Below, one piece after another: positions 19,616 through 30,951 of a DNA stretch of 64,000 bases. The notes below the pieces were generated by a model. The model worked only from the letters and a program-made list of their open reading frames with translations. It had not been told where the DNA came from and made no database searches. The stretch's first letter is position 1. Each line of letters opens with the position of its first letter. Both the position numbers and the translations under genes were made by a program. This DNA comes from Symbiodinium natans (lineage: Eukaryota; Sar; Dinophyceae; Suessiales; Symbiodiniaceae): the NCBI GenBank assembly GCA_905221605.1, contig CAJNDS010002582.1, forward strand, positions 47,501 to 111,500. Direction: 5' to 3'.

Positions 19616-20209
19616 CACCAGCAACGCCCTAACCGAGGCCTATAAGAGGCCCGGAGTATCCCTCTTCGCCCGCGCATGTCTAGCGTTCCGCACGCAAGGT
19701 CAGGGGTTTGGGGGGGTTTTGGAGTTTAGGGTTTGAACCCTCCAAACCCTAAACTTGGCCCTCAACTCAAAACCCCTGTTTGGGGTCTCGGGTTTCGGGT
19801 TTAGGGTTCAGGGTTTAGGGTTTAGGGGTTTCGGGTTGAGGAGTCGTGGGGTTCACTGCTACGTCGGGCACTCAGGCCCCCGTATGCAGACCTTGACACG
19901 CTCCTGTACATGGGTGCCGGCCAGATGCAGCTCCTGGGCCACCCATTTTTAGGGGTTTAAGGGTTTAGGGTTTTTGGGTTTAGGGATTTTGGGGTTTAGG
20001 GTTTTTGGGTTTAGGGTTTAGGGTTTAGGGAAAAAGGGTACTAAAAACTCCAGTTATGCCCCTTAAGTCCCCCAAATAGTAGAAGTAGACTTACAATCGG
20101 GGTTATAAATACCCGTGAAAGGAACCTTTTTTTGTTTGGCGCCTCTTATATAAGCCCGCTTAAGGTCATGAGCCGACCAATAACAAAAGGGTGTCTGTCC
20201 AAACTACTT

Positions 20210-20352
20210 CTACTTGGAGGCTCATGGTAATTATTAACCCAATAATCGCTGTACTTATAGCCCAATTATCACCATATTGGGGCACTTAAGGGGCTTATAA
20301 GTGGGTTATAAGTGCAGCTATAATTGGTTAATAAGTACCACGAACCTCCAAG
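20210..20352 (+). mobile_element. Long-inverted-repeat element
   Basis: Left arm TACTTGGAGGCTCATGGTAA with CAATAATCGCTGTACTTATAG; right arm CTTATAAGTGGGTTATAAG and CACGAACCTCCAAGTACGG. The arms span about 60 bp each. No coding capacity. Upstream 20030-20205 carries further degenerate repeat sequence. Confidence 0.7.
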
Positions 20353-20723
20353 TACGGCTCCAGGTATGGTGGTGGGCTGTTTTCAAGCAGAGGTCTGGGC
20401 AAGGGCCCGTCAGTCTGTTTATGAGTCTATAAGCGTGGTAAGAGTAGGAACTTAGGGTTTGGGGTTTAGGGTTTAGGGACCCTCATGTACCCCTTCTATA
20501 CCTCGCAAAAAAACCCCAAGGGCCCCATAGTTCAGAACCATTTTAGAGAAGGTAAGGGAATGAGGCCACCATTTGCTGGCCGTTCGTCGTTCCTTGGGAC
20601 ACAGACAGTTCTACCACATACGCCCCAAGCACGTGTAAAGGCCAAAACATGCCCCTAAGCACCCCCCATAGACAGAGGAGAATTCCTTCATGAGGGGTTA
20701 GGGTTCCTGTGGGCCGTGGGTGC

Positions 20724-20831
20724 GACGAGAGGTCTGACCACCATCACGTTGGCGACCACTCTGCAGACTTTTGTGGCTTCGATGGGGGTCACGACGGTGA
20801 CGGCCTTACTCGCCATACGCATGATTTCAGG
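20724..20831 (+). CDS. Exon-like segment, both strands open
   Basis: Plus reads a hydrophobic stretch (TFVASMGVTTVTALLAIRM); minus reads EIMRMASKAVTVVTPIEATK. One strand is probably exonic. Undecided. Confidence 0.33.
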
Positions 20832-21000
20832 AAGGGACGCTTGAAGTTTGTGCTAAGACCTCGCAGGACATTGGGTTCCAAGGGCTAAAGGCCCCTAAAT
20901 TAGCTCCTAAACCCTAAGCTCCTACACCCTAAACTCCTACACCCGAAACTTCAGGGTGTGGGCGTTTAGGGTTTAGGAGCTAATAGACCCTGAACCGTAG

Positions 21001-21093
21001 GTGGAGGCCACGACGGAGATCCAGGCGGGTGTGGCGGTTGCGGAGGGTGTGGTGGCTGCGGAGGCTGCGGAGGCTGCGGTGGTTGAGCCCAGT
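21001..21093 (+). CDS. Exon-like Ala/Val/Glu-rich segment
   Basis: Plus frame VEATTEIQAGVAVAEGVVAA continuing AEAAEAAVVEPS, after GAACCGTAG. The GCGGAGGCT reiteration suggests part of it is a triplet-based repeat. It runs into an F4 MITE. Confidence 0.35.
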
Positions 21094-21328
21094 AGATTAC
21101 CAGGACGGGCTATTATACCCTACAGACCCTTCAAAGTGCCCTTTATATCAGTAGATTACCGGGCTATTATACCCTATAGACCCTTAAAAGTGCCCTTTAT
21201 ATCAGTAGATTACCAGGACGGGCTATTATACCCTATATATACCCTATAGACCCTGAAAGGTGCCCTTCATAGTGTAGATTATGGGGAGTATCAGGCCTGA
21301 CAGCCCATCTCCTGGTTGTAGGCCTCTT
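21094..21328 (+). mobile_element. MITE family F4 with three reiterated left arms
   Basis: The block ATTACCAGGACGGGCTATTATACCCTATAGACCC is repeated at about 21097, 21157 and 21207 (unit about 55 bp) before a single right arm (GGCCTGACAGCCCATCTCCTGG). Internal tandem amplification of a MITE arm. Confidence 0.78.
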
Positions 21329-21481
21329 CATGTTTGCGAGTCGTTGTTGCAAGCGTGCGGCCGCAAGCTGCAGACACTGAGTTAACCTGGGGATTCAAGG
21401 CTTTCTGGGGTGAACCTTTTAGGGTTTAGGGTTTAGGGCAACCCTGCAGGAGTATTGTTGCACTCCCCTTGCTCCTGTCGC

Positions 21482-21566
21482 TTGCGGCTCTTTTTGCGCC
21501 GTTTCGTGGGTAGAAGCAAAACTGAAGCGGCGCAGGCTCTGGCGGAGAGGCCCCACAGAAAGGGTT
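21482..21566 (+). CDS. Exon-like segment, strand uncertain
   Basis: Plus frame LFLRRFVGRSKTEAAQALAE then RPHRK runs into a TTTAGGG tract. Minus (PEPAPLQFCFYPRNGAKRAA) is also open. Basic composition. Confidence 0.33.
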
Positions 21567-22063
21567 TAGGGTCTAGGGTTTAGGGTTTAGGGTTTAGGAA
21601 GCAACCAAACACCTTAATTCAACCCGCTTCAGACTTGTCACAAGTGCATGCGAAGTCAACTGTCCAACCCCTGCCCCTGCCCTGAACGCACTGAACGCAC
21701 TGAACGCATGAAGGCCTTCAAAAAGACCCTGAACCCTAAACCCTAAACCCTATATAAACCCGAACCCTAAACCCTAAACCCAAGAAGCCCTAACAATGTC
21801 TCCACACTTGGCATCCTGGTCCGAGCGTGCCAGAGCCTAGCCGTTGCGGCTTGCGCGCAAGACCGAAAATCCTGAGTGAGTTCAGGCTGTCACCCTACTT
21901 GGAACCTCCTTTGACTTAGTAAGAAGGGTTTAGGGATTGGGGTTTAGGGCTACTTGGATGCGCTTTTGACTTAGTAAGTGTGGGTTATGAGGACTAGAAT
22001 GGGGTGTCTAGGGGCTACTACAAGTGAGCTTCTAAGTAAACCCCAAAACCCGAAACCCTTGAC

Positions 22064-22168
22064 CCCCAAAATAGGGCCTTAAGAATAGGAGCAAGGTTTT
22101 TGGGGGGTTATTGTAGTGTATTTGTAGGGACCACAAGAGATCCCTATTAGTAGTTATTCCGACCCCTG
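22064..22168 (-). mobile_element. MITE family F3, reverse orientation
   Basis: AGGGCCTTAAGAATAGG at the left and AGTTATTCCGACCCC at the right are the F3 ends in reverse. From 22170 to 23380 I see short telomeric tracts and no convincing exon or repeat. Confidence 0.68.
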
Positions 22169-23382
22169 TGTTAAACCCCAAACCGGCTCATAGGGTTCAT
22201 GTGCTTCGGGCACTTGGAGACAATGTTGTTGGAACTCGGGCATTGAGGGCCGGCAAAGGGTGTAGGACCAAATAAGGGTGTCGGTGGGATTCAAACGGGT
22301 TTGCCTCTGCCTTAGAACTGCAGGGTTTGGGGCTTTTTTGGGCGGTCAGCTTCCGCGGGTGTTTCGAACGCGAAAGTGACAGACATTGTCAAACTCCGAA
22401 GTTAATCTCCGAAGCTCTGAAACCTGAACCCTAAACCCCAAACCCGAAACCCACCTCAACTTACAAGAACCCCTCAGCTGTCGGTTTCAGGCCTTGTCGG
22501 GTTCAGGTCTAGCAACTCTCAAGCCGAGTAGCTTCCACCCCAGCAGCTTCGCAGGGTTAGGGCTTAGGGCTTTGGGTTTAGGGTTTAGGGTTTAGGGTTT
22601 AGGGTTTAGGGTTTTAGGGCTTAGGGCTTAGGGGTTAAGGCTCCCTGCGGTGATTGTGGGGTCTGGTTTGTATCACACAAGCAGCTGGCGAGATTGCCCG
22701 GAGCCCGGTATTCAAAAGGGTTGAGGGTTGAGGGTTTAGGGTTAGGGTTTAGGGGGATGTGTACCTTTGCATCACAAGGTGCTTCGGGTTTAGGGCCTAG
22801 TGCCTTCAGAGGGAAGTGGAGAGGTCTAGGGAACCGCAGTGCCTGGATGGGCTCCAGTGCCTATACATAGTACCATGACGACAGCAAGCAGCTTTAGGCA
22901 TGAGGGTGTTTGTGAACGGGCACCTGAATGCAAAACCCTAAGCCCTAAACCCTAAACCCTAAACCCTAAACCCTAAAAACACTTGAGCCCTCGGGGGGGA
23001 CGAAAGCCCTGAAGCCCAAGCACAGGTCGCACCCGTGTGAGCAACAAACCCCTCAGCAAAGCTCCCCCAGGCCCAACCCGAAGTCCTAAACCCGACCTTC
23101 CCCGAAGGACCCAAATAAGGGGGGGGGTCATAGGGTTTAGGGTTTAGGGTTTGGGGTTTAGGATAGCCAGCACCTCCAAGCACTTGATAGTTCAATCCTA
23201 TAGTACCCTGCCCTTCTCTTTGTCCTGGTTGCGGGGACCGCACCATGACCGAGCTGCCTCTTCCTTCGAACCCAGCTCTGCGGATAGCTAACAGGACTTG
23301 GGCTTGCTGTGAGGGTAGTTTAGGGTTTAGGGCTTAGGGCTTCGGGCTTCGGGCTTGGGGCTGAGGGCTTAGGGACTTGGAT

Positions 23383-23650
23383 TTACATCTGGGGTTTCCG
23401 AAATTAGGAAGTACCTTATTAATTGGGGTCCTTTTAGAAGGGGATCCTACTGTTTGGGGCGGTTTTTTTTCTACGGGCCCCCTATGTTCGTAAGCTAACA
23501 GGACTTGGATTTACTCTGAGGGTAGTTTCATGGGCCCTTAACGTGGTCCCTAACCTATAGGCCCTTTAATCCGGATAGGGTATAGAAGGGGTATATAAGG
23601 GGTACCCTTCAAGGGCCACTCTAGGGGACCATGCAACTACCCTGAGATTT
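23383..23650 (+). mobile_element. F8 element followed by a second foldback
   Basis: F8 core (GGTTTCCGAAATTAGG ... GGGGATCCTACTGTTTGGGG ... TTCGTAAGC) at 23395-23500. Then GGTAGTTTCATGGGCCC and GGGGACCATGCAACTACC arms form a separate hairpin (about 23520-23645). The phrase AACAGGACTTGGATTTAC occurs on both sides of F8. Confidence 0.6.
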
Positions 23651-23783
23651 ACATGCAGGTGCTTCAGGAGTGCTGGAGTGGATACGAACCCCTACATATG
23701 GCAGGTGTTCACTTCTCCACTGTTGCCCCTAAACCCCAAACCTCGGGACTCGTTCGCCGTCTTTGGGAACGGCTTGTTTACAC

Positions 23784-23797
23784 AAGCCATTTTGGCT
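23784..23797 (+). other. Possible relict of the dinoflagellate spliced leader
   Basis: AGCCATTTTGGCTC is a 14-nt exact match to the core of the conserved dinoflagellate trans-spliced leader (CCGTAGCCATTTTGGCTCAAG). The flanks do not match. It lies 224 bp upstream of the ATG at 24021. By simple chance about 0.0005 such matches are expected in both strands of 64 kb, but the motif is partly palindromic. It could be a fossil of a retroposed, trans-spliced mRNA. Confidence 0.4.
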
Positions 23798-24019
23798 CCT
23801 CATGGGTCTTGGGTTGCTTGTGATTGCTCATATAAGCTATAGATTGCCAGGCTCAATGTTCGCCGGTCGCAGCACAACCGGCTAGGAACAGTATTCTCAG
23901 TCTTTGTCAGGGTTTCCAATGAGGCCCGGCAGACTTCTTCAAGACTACTGCAGGTGTGAGGGCCTAAACCCTAAGCCCTAACCTTGGTAGAGTGGCTCGG
24001 ATTGGCTTTGAACCTACAG

Positions 24020-24132
24020 CATGAAACAGGCCAACGCCACCAACATCAGCGAACTTGTTAAGTTCAGCCCCTGCCCTGCGCGCAGGAATGAGGAGGACCT
24101 GTTCGAGCATCTGGAGGACATGTTGCATCCGG
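24020..24132 (+). CDS. Exon, possibly first coding exon of the channel gene
   Basis: Acceptor AACCTACAG ends at 24019. The frame starts ATG at 24021 and reads MKQANATNISELVKFSPCPA, later EEDLFEHLEDMLHP; GT at 24133 lies inside GGGTTTAGGG. Thirty-seven codons. The composition is clearly coding. I place it in the channel gene because all later channel exons share strand and order, but there is no domain here to prove it. Confidence 0.5.
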
Positions 24133-24336
24133 GTTTAGGGTTCAGGGTTTAGGGTTTGCCGGGTTTTAAAGCCCTCCCTGCCTCACGCGGGGGCACCAAT
24201 AACCATCATTTTAAGTGAGGAAACCCTGAACCCTAAATCCTAAACCCTAAACCCCCTAATCTGGCAGGTCCAGGGTTTAGGAGCGCTTCGACGTATATTG
24301 GATACCTGCAGCTTTGTTCGCAGGCTGCCCAAGTTA

Positions 24337-24426
24337 CTACATCCCCCTTGGGAATGTTTTTTTTGCTTATATGAAACCCAAGAGGATAGTAAAGGCATTT
24401 TTATGAAGGTTCTAAGGGGAGCATAC
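24337..24426 (+). mobile_element. MITE family F7, 4-bp duplication GTTA
   Basis: CTACATCCCCCTTGGG start, GGTTCTAAGGGGAGCATAC end, flanked by GTTA at 24333-24336 and 24427-24430. Confidence 0.85.
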
Positions 24427-24781
24427 GTTATACGCCCCTCCTGTTCTATGCCTCTTTTGAGTACTCGGTTGCCCATGGGTACCCAACTTTAGCCCTTTTT
24501 GGGGGATCTAGGTTTAGAAGGCAACCAAGCCCCAAAAGTAGACCCTTCTCATACTTTGGTTGCTGGGCTACCCAACCCTAAACCAAAAACCCTAAACCCT
24601 AAACCAAGAGTAGCAGAGACTTTGTCTACGCAGAGACGGGTCTGGGCTCCAAGGGGGGCCCGGGCGAGCTTCTCCGGGCAAGAGGGGCTTTTTGGGGCTT
24701 TCTGGGCCAGCCTTTATATGTCCCAGGCTTTTGGGGCGGCCTTTAGGGTTTAGGGTTTAGGGTTTAGGGTTTGAAGGGCAG

Positions 24782-24870
24782 TCCGCGTTCAACGGGGATT
24801 CTTGCTGGGAGGATTGGCTGTCCAGACTTCAGAAGCTCATCAACAGCTGCTGGGTTGCAATTGAATACTC
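24782..24870 (+). CDS. Exon-like segment, putative channel N-terminal region
   Basis: After GGGCAG the plus frame reads FNGDSCWEDWLSRLQKLINS then CWVAIEYS. A GT at 24854 could end it earlier. Amphipathic with three Trp. The G-strand tract directly upstream is an exception to the usual flank pattern. Confidence 0.42.
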
Positions 24871-25057
24871 ATGGGTTCCCTACTGCCCCCCTCCGGTGGG
24901 GGGGGGGTTTAGGGTTTCGGGGGTAGTATCTTCGCAAGCATGTTGATCCCATTACATAGAATGAATGAACCCCAAACCCTAAACCCTAAGCCCTGAGCTC
25001 TAAGCCCTAAGCCCCAAAGCCTGGTTAGTGTGGATTGGGTTTGCGGTTCGGGTCTGG

Positions 25058-25187
25058 GTGGGGGGTGGGGGGGGGGGGGGGGGTGGGGGGGGGGTGGGGG
25101 GGGGGGGGGGTGGGGGGGCGCGGGGGGGGGGGGGGGGGGGGGGGGGGGGTGGGGGGGGGTGGGGGTGGGGGGGGGGGGGGTGGGGAA
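25058..25187. repeat. Poly-G rich tract
   Basis: About 130 bp of G with isolated T, C or A. Gly- and Pro-rich frames over it are artefacts. Confidence 0.97.
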
Positions 25188-25467
25188 GGGAAAAGAGGTT
25201 TTATGCCATGTGAAACCGTCCATCAGTCACGCGGTGTGGGTGGCCTGTTCCTCCACAGAAAGCTGCCGGGGCCCCTCCCCTCCCGCGTTTTGGGTGGGTA
25301 AGGAGGGAAAGAGGGAGGTTTTCACCTCCAAAAACCCATCCAACACGCCGCCAGGGTCGGCGGACCCTAAACTAAACCCTCAACCCTAAACCCTAAACCC
25401 TAAAGGTTCCCACCATCATGCGGCTTAGGGAGAACGAAGGTTATCTGCCAAAACCGACATTCTACCT

Positions 25468-25530
25468 GAAGGCTCCCTTGTAGTTGATTTTTGGGTGAGT
25501 CCCTAAACCCTAAACCCTAAACCCGAGTGA
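25468..25530 (+). mobile_element. Left arm of MITE family F5 ending in telomeric repeats
   Basis: TACCTGAAGGCTCCCTTGTAG, then TTTTTGGGTGAGTCCCTAAACCC; the rest of the element is missing. Confidence 0.55.
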
Positions 25531-25719
25531 AAGAAGATTTCCCTAAACCCTACAAACCCTAGCCCTTGGGCTCAAAAAGACCCAAGCAGCCTTGCAGAAG
25601 AAGGCCTTTGGGCCCAAAAGCCGCAGACTAAGCGTCCTGAGGGCCCTAGGGTAAACCCTAAATCCTACACCCTACAAACCCTCTTAAACCCTTATAAAGA
25701 CACTGGCCAGGCAACCTTT

Positions 25720-25803
25720 TGCCTGGGACTCCCGGTATTCCTCTCGACCTGCCAGCCTCTCCGGCCACCGCGAGCGCGCTGAAACAGCCAAATGCTGGCA
25801 GTG
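25720..25803 (+). CDS. Exon-like Pro/Ala-rich segment
   Basis: PGIPLDLPASPATASALKQP on plus. Low complexity, weak signal; it could be a linker exon. Confidence 0.28.
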
Positions 25804-26422
25804 CGGTGGGGTGCTCAAGAGTCCAAGTTGAGGGTTTAGGGTTGAGGGTTCTCCCGAACCGCTTGGCGGTTGGGGGGGGGGCTATAGAAGTTGACCATTT
25901 CCCGTCGACATGTCTGCTTTATGGCTTCGTACATTCTGTGAACTTCGCGTTCGGGGTGATGTGCGTAGTTTCAAGAGCTCTGGACTTGTTGAACGTTTAT
26001 TCACGGATCGAGGCGGATGTTCTTCAAGCCTCTGTACCAGAAGGTAACCCTAACCCTGAGGCCCAAAAATAGCCCAAAAAGCTTATAACAAGGCCTTTGG
26101 GCCCGAAAGCCACCCAAGAATCTTCAGGGCCCTAGGGTAAACCCTAAACCCTCTTATGTAAGAAGGCCCTAAAGCAAGAGTCCTTAAAGCCCTCAAAAGC
26201 CCTCATCAAGCTTGATGTCCTAGTGGCGGAGAAGCGCTCCAGGAAAAGCCTTCGGCAAGCTTCAGAGAGACAAGATCTGTGCAGCTCTGAAAGTTTCAAC
26301 TTTTATTTCCTTGGGTTTTGGGCCAGTAAGGGGTGTAGGGCTTAGAGTTTCGGGTTCAATCCAAGCCGTAGAGTTCTAAGGCTCCGCATCGTAGGAACTG
26401 CAGGGCTCTTCAGACCCTAAAC

Positions 26423-26569
26423 TTGGGATGTTCCCCCTTTGTACGAACAGTCCTTAGTGGGGCTTCTAGTCCCCCCTATTCGAGTCCCTATTGAAGGGCT
26501 GAAGTTGACTTAAGGGACTGCTGGTACCCTAAACCCTAAACCCTAAACCCCAAAGGGGGAGCATCCCGA
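26423..26569 (+). mobile_element. MITE family F2 with telomeric insert in its right arm
   Basis: TTGGGATGTTCCCCC start, AGGGACTGCTGGTA, then four C-strand units (26526-26553), then AAGGGGGAGCATCCCGA. Other copies read GACTGTTAGTATAAGGGGG without interruption. Confidence 0.8.
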
Positions 26570-26596
26570 ATCCCGAGCCTAAACCCTTCAAAGCAG

Positions 26597-26651
26597 GCCA
26601 GCGCCGACCTCAATGGTCATAAGGCGGAGGTCGACGAAGCACTGCTGCTTG
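26597..26651 (+). CDS. Short exon with clean splice signals
   Basis: CAAAGCAG acceptor, 55 nt reading ASADLNGHKAEVDEALLL, then G|GTACATT donor. C-strand repeats upstream (26526-26553, 26579-26588) and G-strand repeats downstream (26665 on). Putative N-terminal channel region; no domain. Confidence 0.45.
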
Positions 26652-26892
26652 GTACATTCTCTGGGGTTTAGGGTGCTGCTTAGGGTTCAGGGTTTAGGGT
26701 TTAGGGGTTTAGGGTTTAGGGTTTAGGGGTTTAGGGGTTTAGGGTTTGGGGTTTGGGGTTTAGGGTGTAGGGTAGGGGATTCTCTTTGGGAAGGGTTTCG
26801 GATGTGGGTTCTCTCTGGGCAGGGTTTAGGGTGTAGGGGTTTGGTGGGTTTGGGGTTTGAGACAGAGAGGGTTTCTACATACTCTGGGTAGG

Positions 26893-27125
26893 GTTTGGGA
26901 CAAAGAAGGAGGACTTGCTGGAGGGCCAGTTTGCTTATCCCGGGGACAAAGAAGGAGGATTTCCTGGACCAGTTTGCTTATCCCGGGGACGAAGAAGGAG
27001 GACTTCCTGGAGGGCCAGTTTGCGTATCCCGGGGACAAAGAAGGAGGACTTCCTGGAGGGCCAGTTTGCTTATCCCGGAGACAAAGCTGGAGGGAGTTGC
27101 TTATCCCGGGGACAAAGAAGGAGGT
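26893..27125 (+). repeat. Minisatellite, about 45-bp unit
   Basis: GGACAAAGAAGGAGGACTTC, CTGGAGGGCCAGTTTGCTTA and TCCCGG recur about five times, some units shortened. It stays open in three plus frames because the unit is stop-free, so coding is not supported. Confidence 0.9.
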
Positions 27126-28093
27126 GTATAGGGGTTTTACGGGGTTTAGGGTTTGAGAAGGAGAGGGTTTCTAGGCCCTAGGGATATTCTATGTTTTCCC
27201 TTATTTGTTGGGTTGAAGAGTATTTTGCCACGGTTTAGGGTTTAGGGTTTAGGGTTTAGGGTTCATTTTCAGGGCCATCCTCGTTCTGAGAGAGACACAG
27301 ACATTAGCTTACCTGTAGGGGCGCAGGGCGTGTTGGGTTCGCCTAGGGTCCCGGAGGAAGATGCGAAGTACCTGACTGCCTAAACCCTAAACCCTAAACC
27401 CTAAACCCTAAACCCTAAACCCTAAACCCTGTTTCAGTAGGCGCGCCAACGGTTGCTGTGTCTTTCTTCCGGTAACCACGACTTGAACCCTGCGGATGCG
27501 GGCGCTGGATGTGCGTGCAGTGCGGGTGGCGAAACCCAATTTCAGTAGAAAGCACTCGAATGTTCGGGTTTTGGAGGGTTCAGGTTCAGGAATTTGGGTG
27601 TTCTCGGCATTGCGGATGCTGCACGCTTTGGAGTTTTGGTCTCGAAGCTCTGTTTGTAGGTCTTTCACGAAGGCCTATGTCGAGCTGTCATGCGTTCGAA
27701 ACAAAAATTTAGCCCATAATGAGCGATGATATCCAAGCAACACACATGGAGACCAAAGTTCAAGGAATAAGGAAGGGGCTCGTCAACTTTCCTAAATGCT
27801 TCCCTGGCCGCATTGAGCACAAACAGGCTGGCCAGCCCTGAACCCTAAACCCTAAACCGCCCTACATTGAGGAACATAGGCTAGAGGGGGTTGCCGGAGA
27901 AGCCCACACCCCAATGCCTCTAAGCCCTGAGGCCCAGAAAAGTCCCGGGCTCTAAGCCCTACTTAAACCCCAAACCCCAAACCCTGAAGTCCAAACCCCA
28001 AACCCCAAACCCTAAACCCCAAACCCCAAACCCCAAACCCTAAACCCTAAACCCTAAACCCTAAGCCGTCCTGTCGGCTGCTGCCCGAGGCAG

Positions 28094-28143
28094 CGGCGTG
28101 ACGATCAAGTCAAAGAGCACCTCGAAGACCCTGCGCTTGGGAA
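28094..28143 (+). CDS. Short basic exon
   Basis: Acceptor CCGAGGCAG, then GVTIKSKSTSKTLRLG, then GTTTTT. Between C-strand repeats (to 28066) and G-strand repeats (28160 on). Ser/Lys-rich, could be a cytosolic linker of the channel. Confidence 0.4.
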
Positions 28144-29088
28144 GTTTTTGGTGTTTCGGGGTTTGGGGGTTTAGGGTTTGGGGTTTGGGGTTTAGGGTTT
28201 AGGTTTTAGGTTTTAGGTTTTAGGATTTGGGGTTTAGGGTCTATAGGGTTTAGGGATTCGGGTTTGGTCTATAGGGTGGGTTTAGGGTTTAGGGCTTGGG
28301 GTTTTCGGACTTGGGGTGGGGTCTATAGGGTTTAAAACTCCAGAGTTTTGGAGAACTTCACATGCCCGTCGGTTTTCTTTGTGTGCTGATTCGTGGGGCG
28401 GACAATTCCCTGACCGGCAAGAGTCTCCTCAGATCCGCTGGTGCCACCCTCGCTCCATACTTTTTGAAGGGACTTAGTTTAGGGCTTGTAGGGGTGTCGG
28501 GTTGTGAATTCGGGTCGTGGGTTGGTTGCGTTGCTTGTGCAAAGGGCTTCCTGAGATCAGGATACGTGGCATGAGTTTTTTTGGCAAGTTTTTGGCGTGC
28601 ATTCTTGTAGCAGCGCAGGCCATACACCACCTTTTTTCGCAGGACTTGCGCGCAGACGGTGAACATGTGTCACGGGTGCAGAAGACTTAGTTCATTGGGG
28701 ACGTCCGGGCGCCATAGGTCTGCATTATATTCATCACAAGCCCCCGTGATCACCCCAAACCCAAACCCTAAGCCCTTCTGAATGATCCAGAACAGCCAGG
28801 ACTGGCTGTCACGTGTGCAGATCTTCTTCCTGGACCAGGGCAAGAGGAACAACGCGATATCAGAGGCGAGGGGTGTGGGATGTATGTACTCGCACGGCAA
28901 GTTGAGTAGAACTTGAAAATGGCTTCTGCAAGACATTCACAGTATAAGTCGGGTGTGAGGGGGGCACAGTGTAAAGGCGATCCCACCAAACCCTCCACCC
29001 GAATCCCAGAAAGAAAAAGTAGCTCCCCGCTGACCCCTTCGCAAATCAAACTGATGGACAAGGCTTTGCACATGACGACCACTCAATG

Positions 29089-29189
29089 TGGGGATGCTCC
29101 CCCTTATACCAAAAGTCCTTACTAGGGATTGTAGTACCCACGATTATCATCCCTATGAAGGCCTGTTAGTTTTGGGGGGAACATCTCGA
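29089..29189 (+). mobile_element. MITE family F2, 8-bp duplication ACTCAATG
   Basis: TGGGGATGCTCCCCCTTAT start and GGGGGGAACATCTCGA end; ACTCAATG at 29081-29088 and 29190-29197 is exact. Confidence 0.88.
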
Positions 29190-29339
29190 ACTCAATGAAC
29201 TAAAGCACCTGACCAATGTGTCGAAGAAAGGCCCATTAGCCACATCATCGGCTTGTTTCTGCTTAGCGTTCTTTAAGGGTTCAGGGCACTCCTCGTGTAG
29301 CGTGGACCTTTCACAGTTTGTGCCTTGTGCTGGTGTATG

Positions 29340-29490
29340 CATGTATGTATGTATGTACGTATGTATGTATGTACGTACGTAGGTAGGTATGTATGTATGT
29401 ATGTATGTATGTAATTAATGTATGTATGTATGTATGTATGTATGTATGTATGTATGTATGTATGTATGTATGTATGTATGTATACATTTA
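29340..29490. repeat. TATG/TACG microsatellite
   Basis: Tetranucleotide tract with TACG and TAGG variants at the left; associated open frames are artefacts. Confidence 0.95.
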
Positions 29491-29669
29491 TACATTTCCA
29501 TGTGCGCACGTGTATATTGTTACGCATAGATCATATACCCCTCAACGCCACCCTAAATCCGCCCACCGAAGGCGCATCAGGCTAGGTGTGGATATTATAG
29601 GGTATAGGAACGCCCCAAACAACTTTCTGCAGGCTTCCGAAGCCGTGATGCCCACTGCGTGTACTCTTG

Positions 29670-29810
29670 TTCTACTATTTGCTGAAGAAGCCCCCCCCCC
29701 CCCCCCAACAATGCAAAACATGAATCCCTACATTCGGGAGATTTGCTTTGTTTCTTGGGGGTTCCTAAGCTTTTTTCAGGGGGTTCTTAAGCAAAACAAC
29801 AGTAGTTGAG
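29670..29810 (+). mobile_element. MITE family F10 copy
   Basis: CTACTATTTGCTGAAGAAGCCCCC and GGGGTTCTTAAGCAAAACAACAGTAG arms. A poly-C run lies near the left arm. Confidence 0.68.
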
Positions 29811-30951
29811 GGAAGGCACAGGCGCCCTGAAGCCCGACCCTAACCCGGAAAACGGCGACGCGGTTCCCCCTTTTGCAACACGACCCCATGCTGGTGCTTC
29901 TCATCTGTTAAGCCCTAAACCTTGGGATGTTGCCCCTTATTCCAACAGTCCTTGTTAGGGATTATAGTACCCCCTGTTATAAAGCCTGGCCTAATCCCTA
30001 AACTGTCCGGATAAGGATTTTCTGCTCATCTTGACAGGCCGTTGAGAGGAGCGCATGCAAAGAAACCCAAACCCTGAACCCAAAACCCTAAGGTTTATTT
30101 AAACCCTAAACCGGCCCTAGGCACTCCAGCGGAGCCCCTCGCGATTGCCAAAAGAGCCAAAAGAGAAGATTCCCATCGCAAATACCTTTCAAGGCCTGCG
30201 AAGTGGACTGAGTACAGCTTCTATGGGTTTAGGGTTCAGGGTTTAGGGTTTGAGGGTTTAGGCTTTGCATCAGATTGCGTGATGTGACTTCTGAGAGTTT
30301 GCTGGTAGGCTCCATGCCCTAAACCCTAAACCCTAAACACTAAACCCTAAACCGCAGCTTCCGACGTGATCTTAGAGGGTTCTAAGGGGAGATCCATCTT
30401 CAGGGAGGTTTTGACTTTGAGGCTGGGGGTATCCACCTTTGACCCGAATCTGGAGATTTAGGGGTTTAGGGTTGGGGTTTGGGACGGGAGGGGGGGGGAG
30501 GGGGGGGGAGGGTGGGGGAGGGGGGCGAGGGCGGGGGAAGGGGGGCGTTTAGAGCTGAATCGTCTTGTCGAAAGCCCGAGAATCACCCCTCCCCCCCCCG
30601 AAACCCCTAAAACCTATGGGCCCTTCGCGGTTCAAGGGCTTTGCAGGGTTTCAGGGTTTAGGGTTTAAGCAACGACGTCGTGAGGAAAGGTGAAAGGCAT
30701 GAAGCGTGAGTCAGAGAGAGGGAAGGAAAGAAGAGAGGGCCCCACCCCCCACGAGACACTTTACCTGAACCATAACTTTTTAAACCCCACGCCTGGAAGG
30801 TCAAAGGCACTTTGGGCCGGAGCTGTCTCACACAGTGGCGCTGCTGAACTGGAGATCACTATTGCTAACAGGGTCTTGAGGGTTCAGGGATGAGGGTTCG
30901 GGTTAATCTTAAGGATAATGTAAGAGCAATGTAGGGGCTACCTTGGTATAT

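Noticed and set aside
26857-27181. Repetitive protein with GDKEGG-like repeats
   Set aside because: A 45-bp minisatellite is open in three plus frames, so the repeat peptide is a by-product of unit composition.
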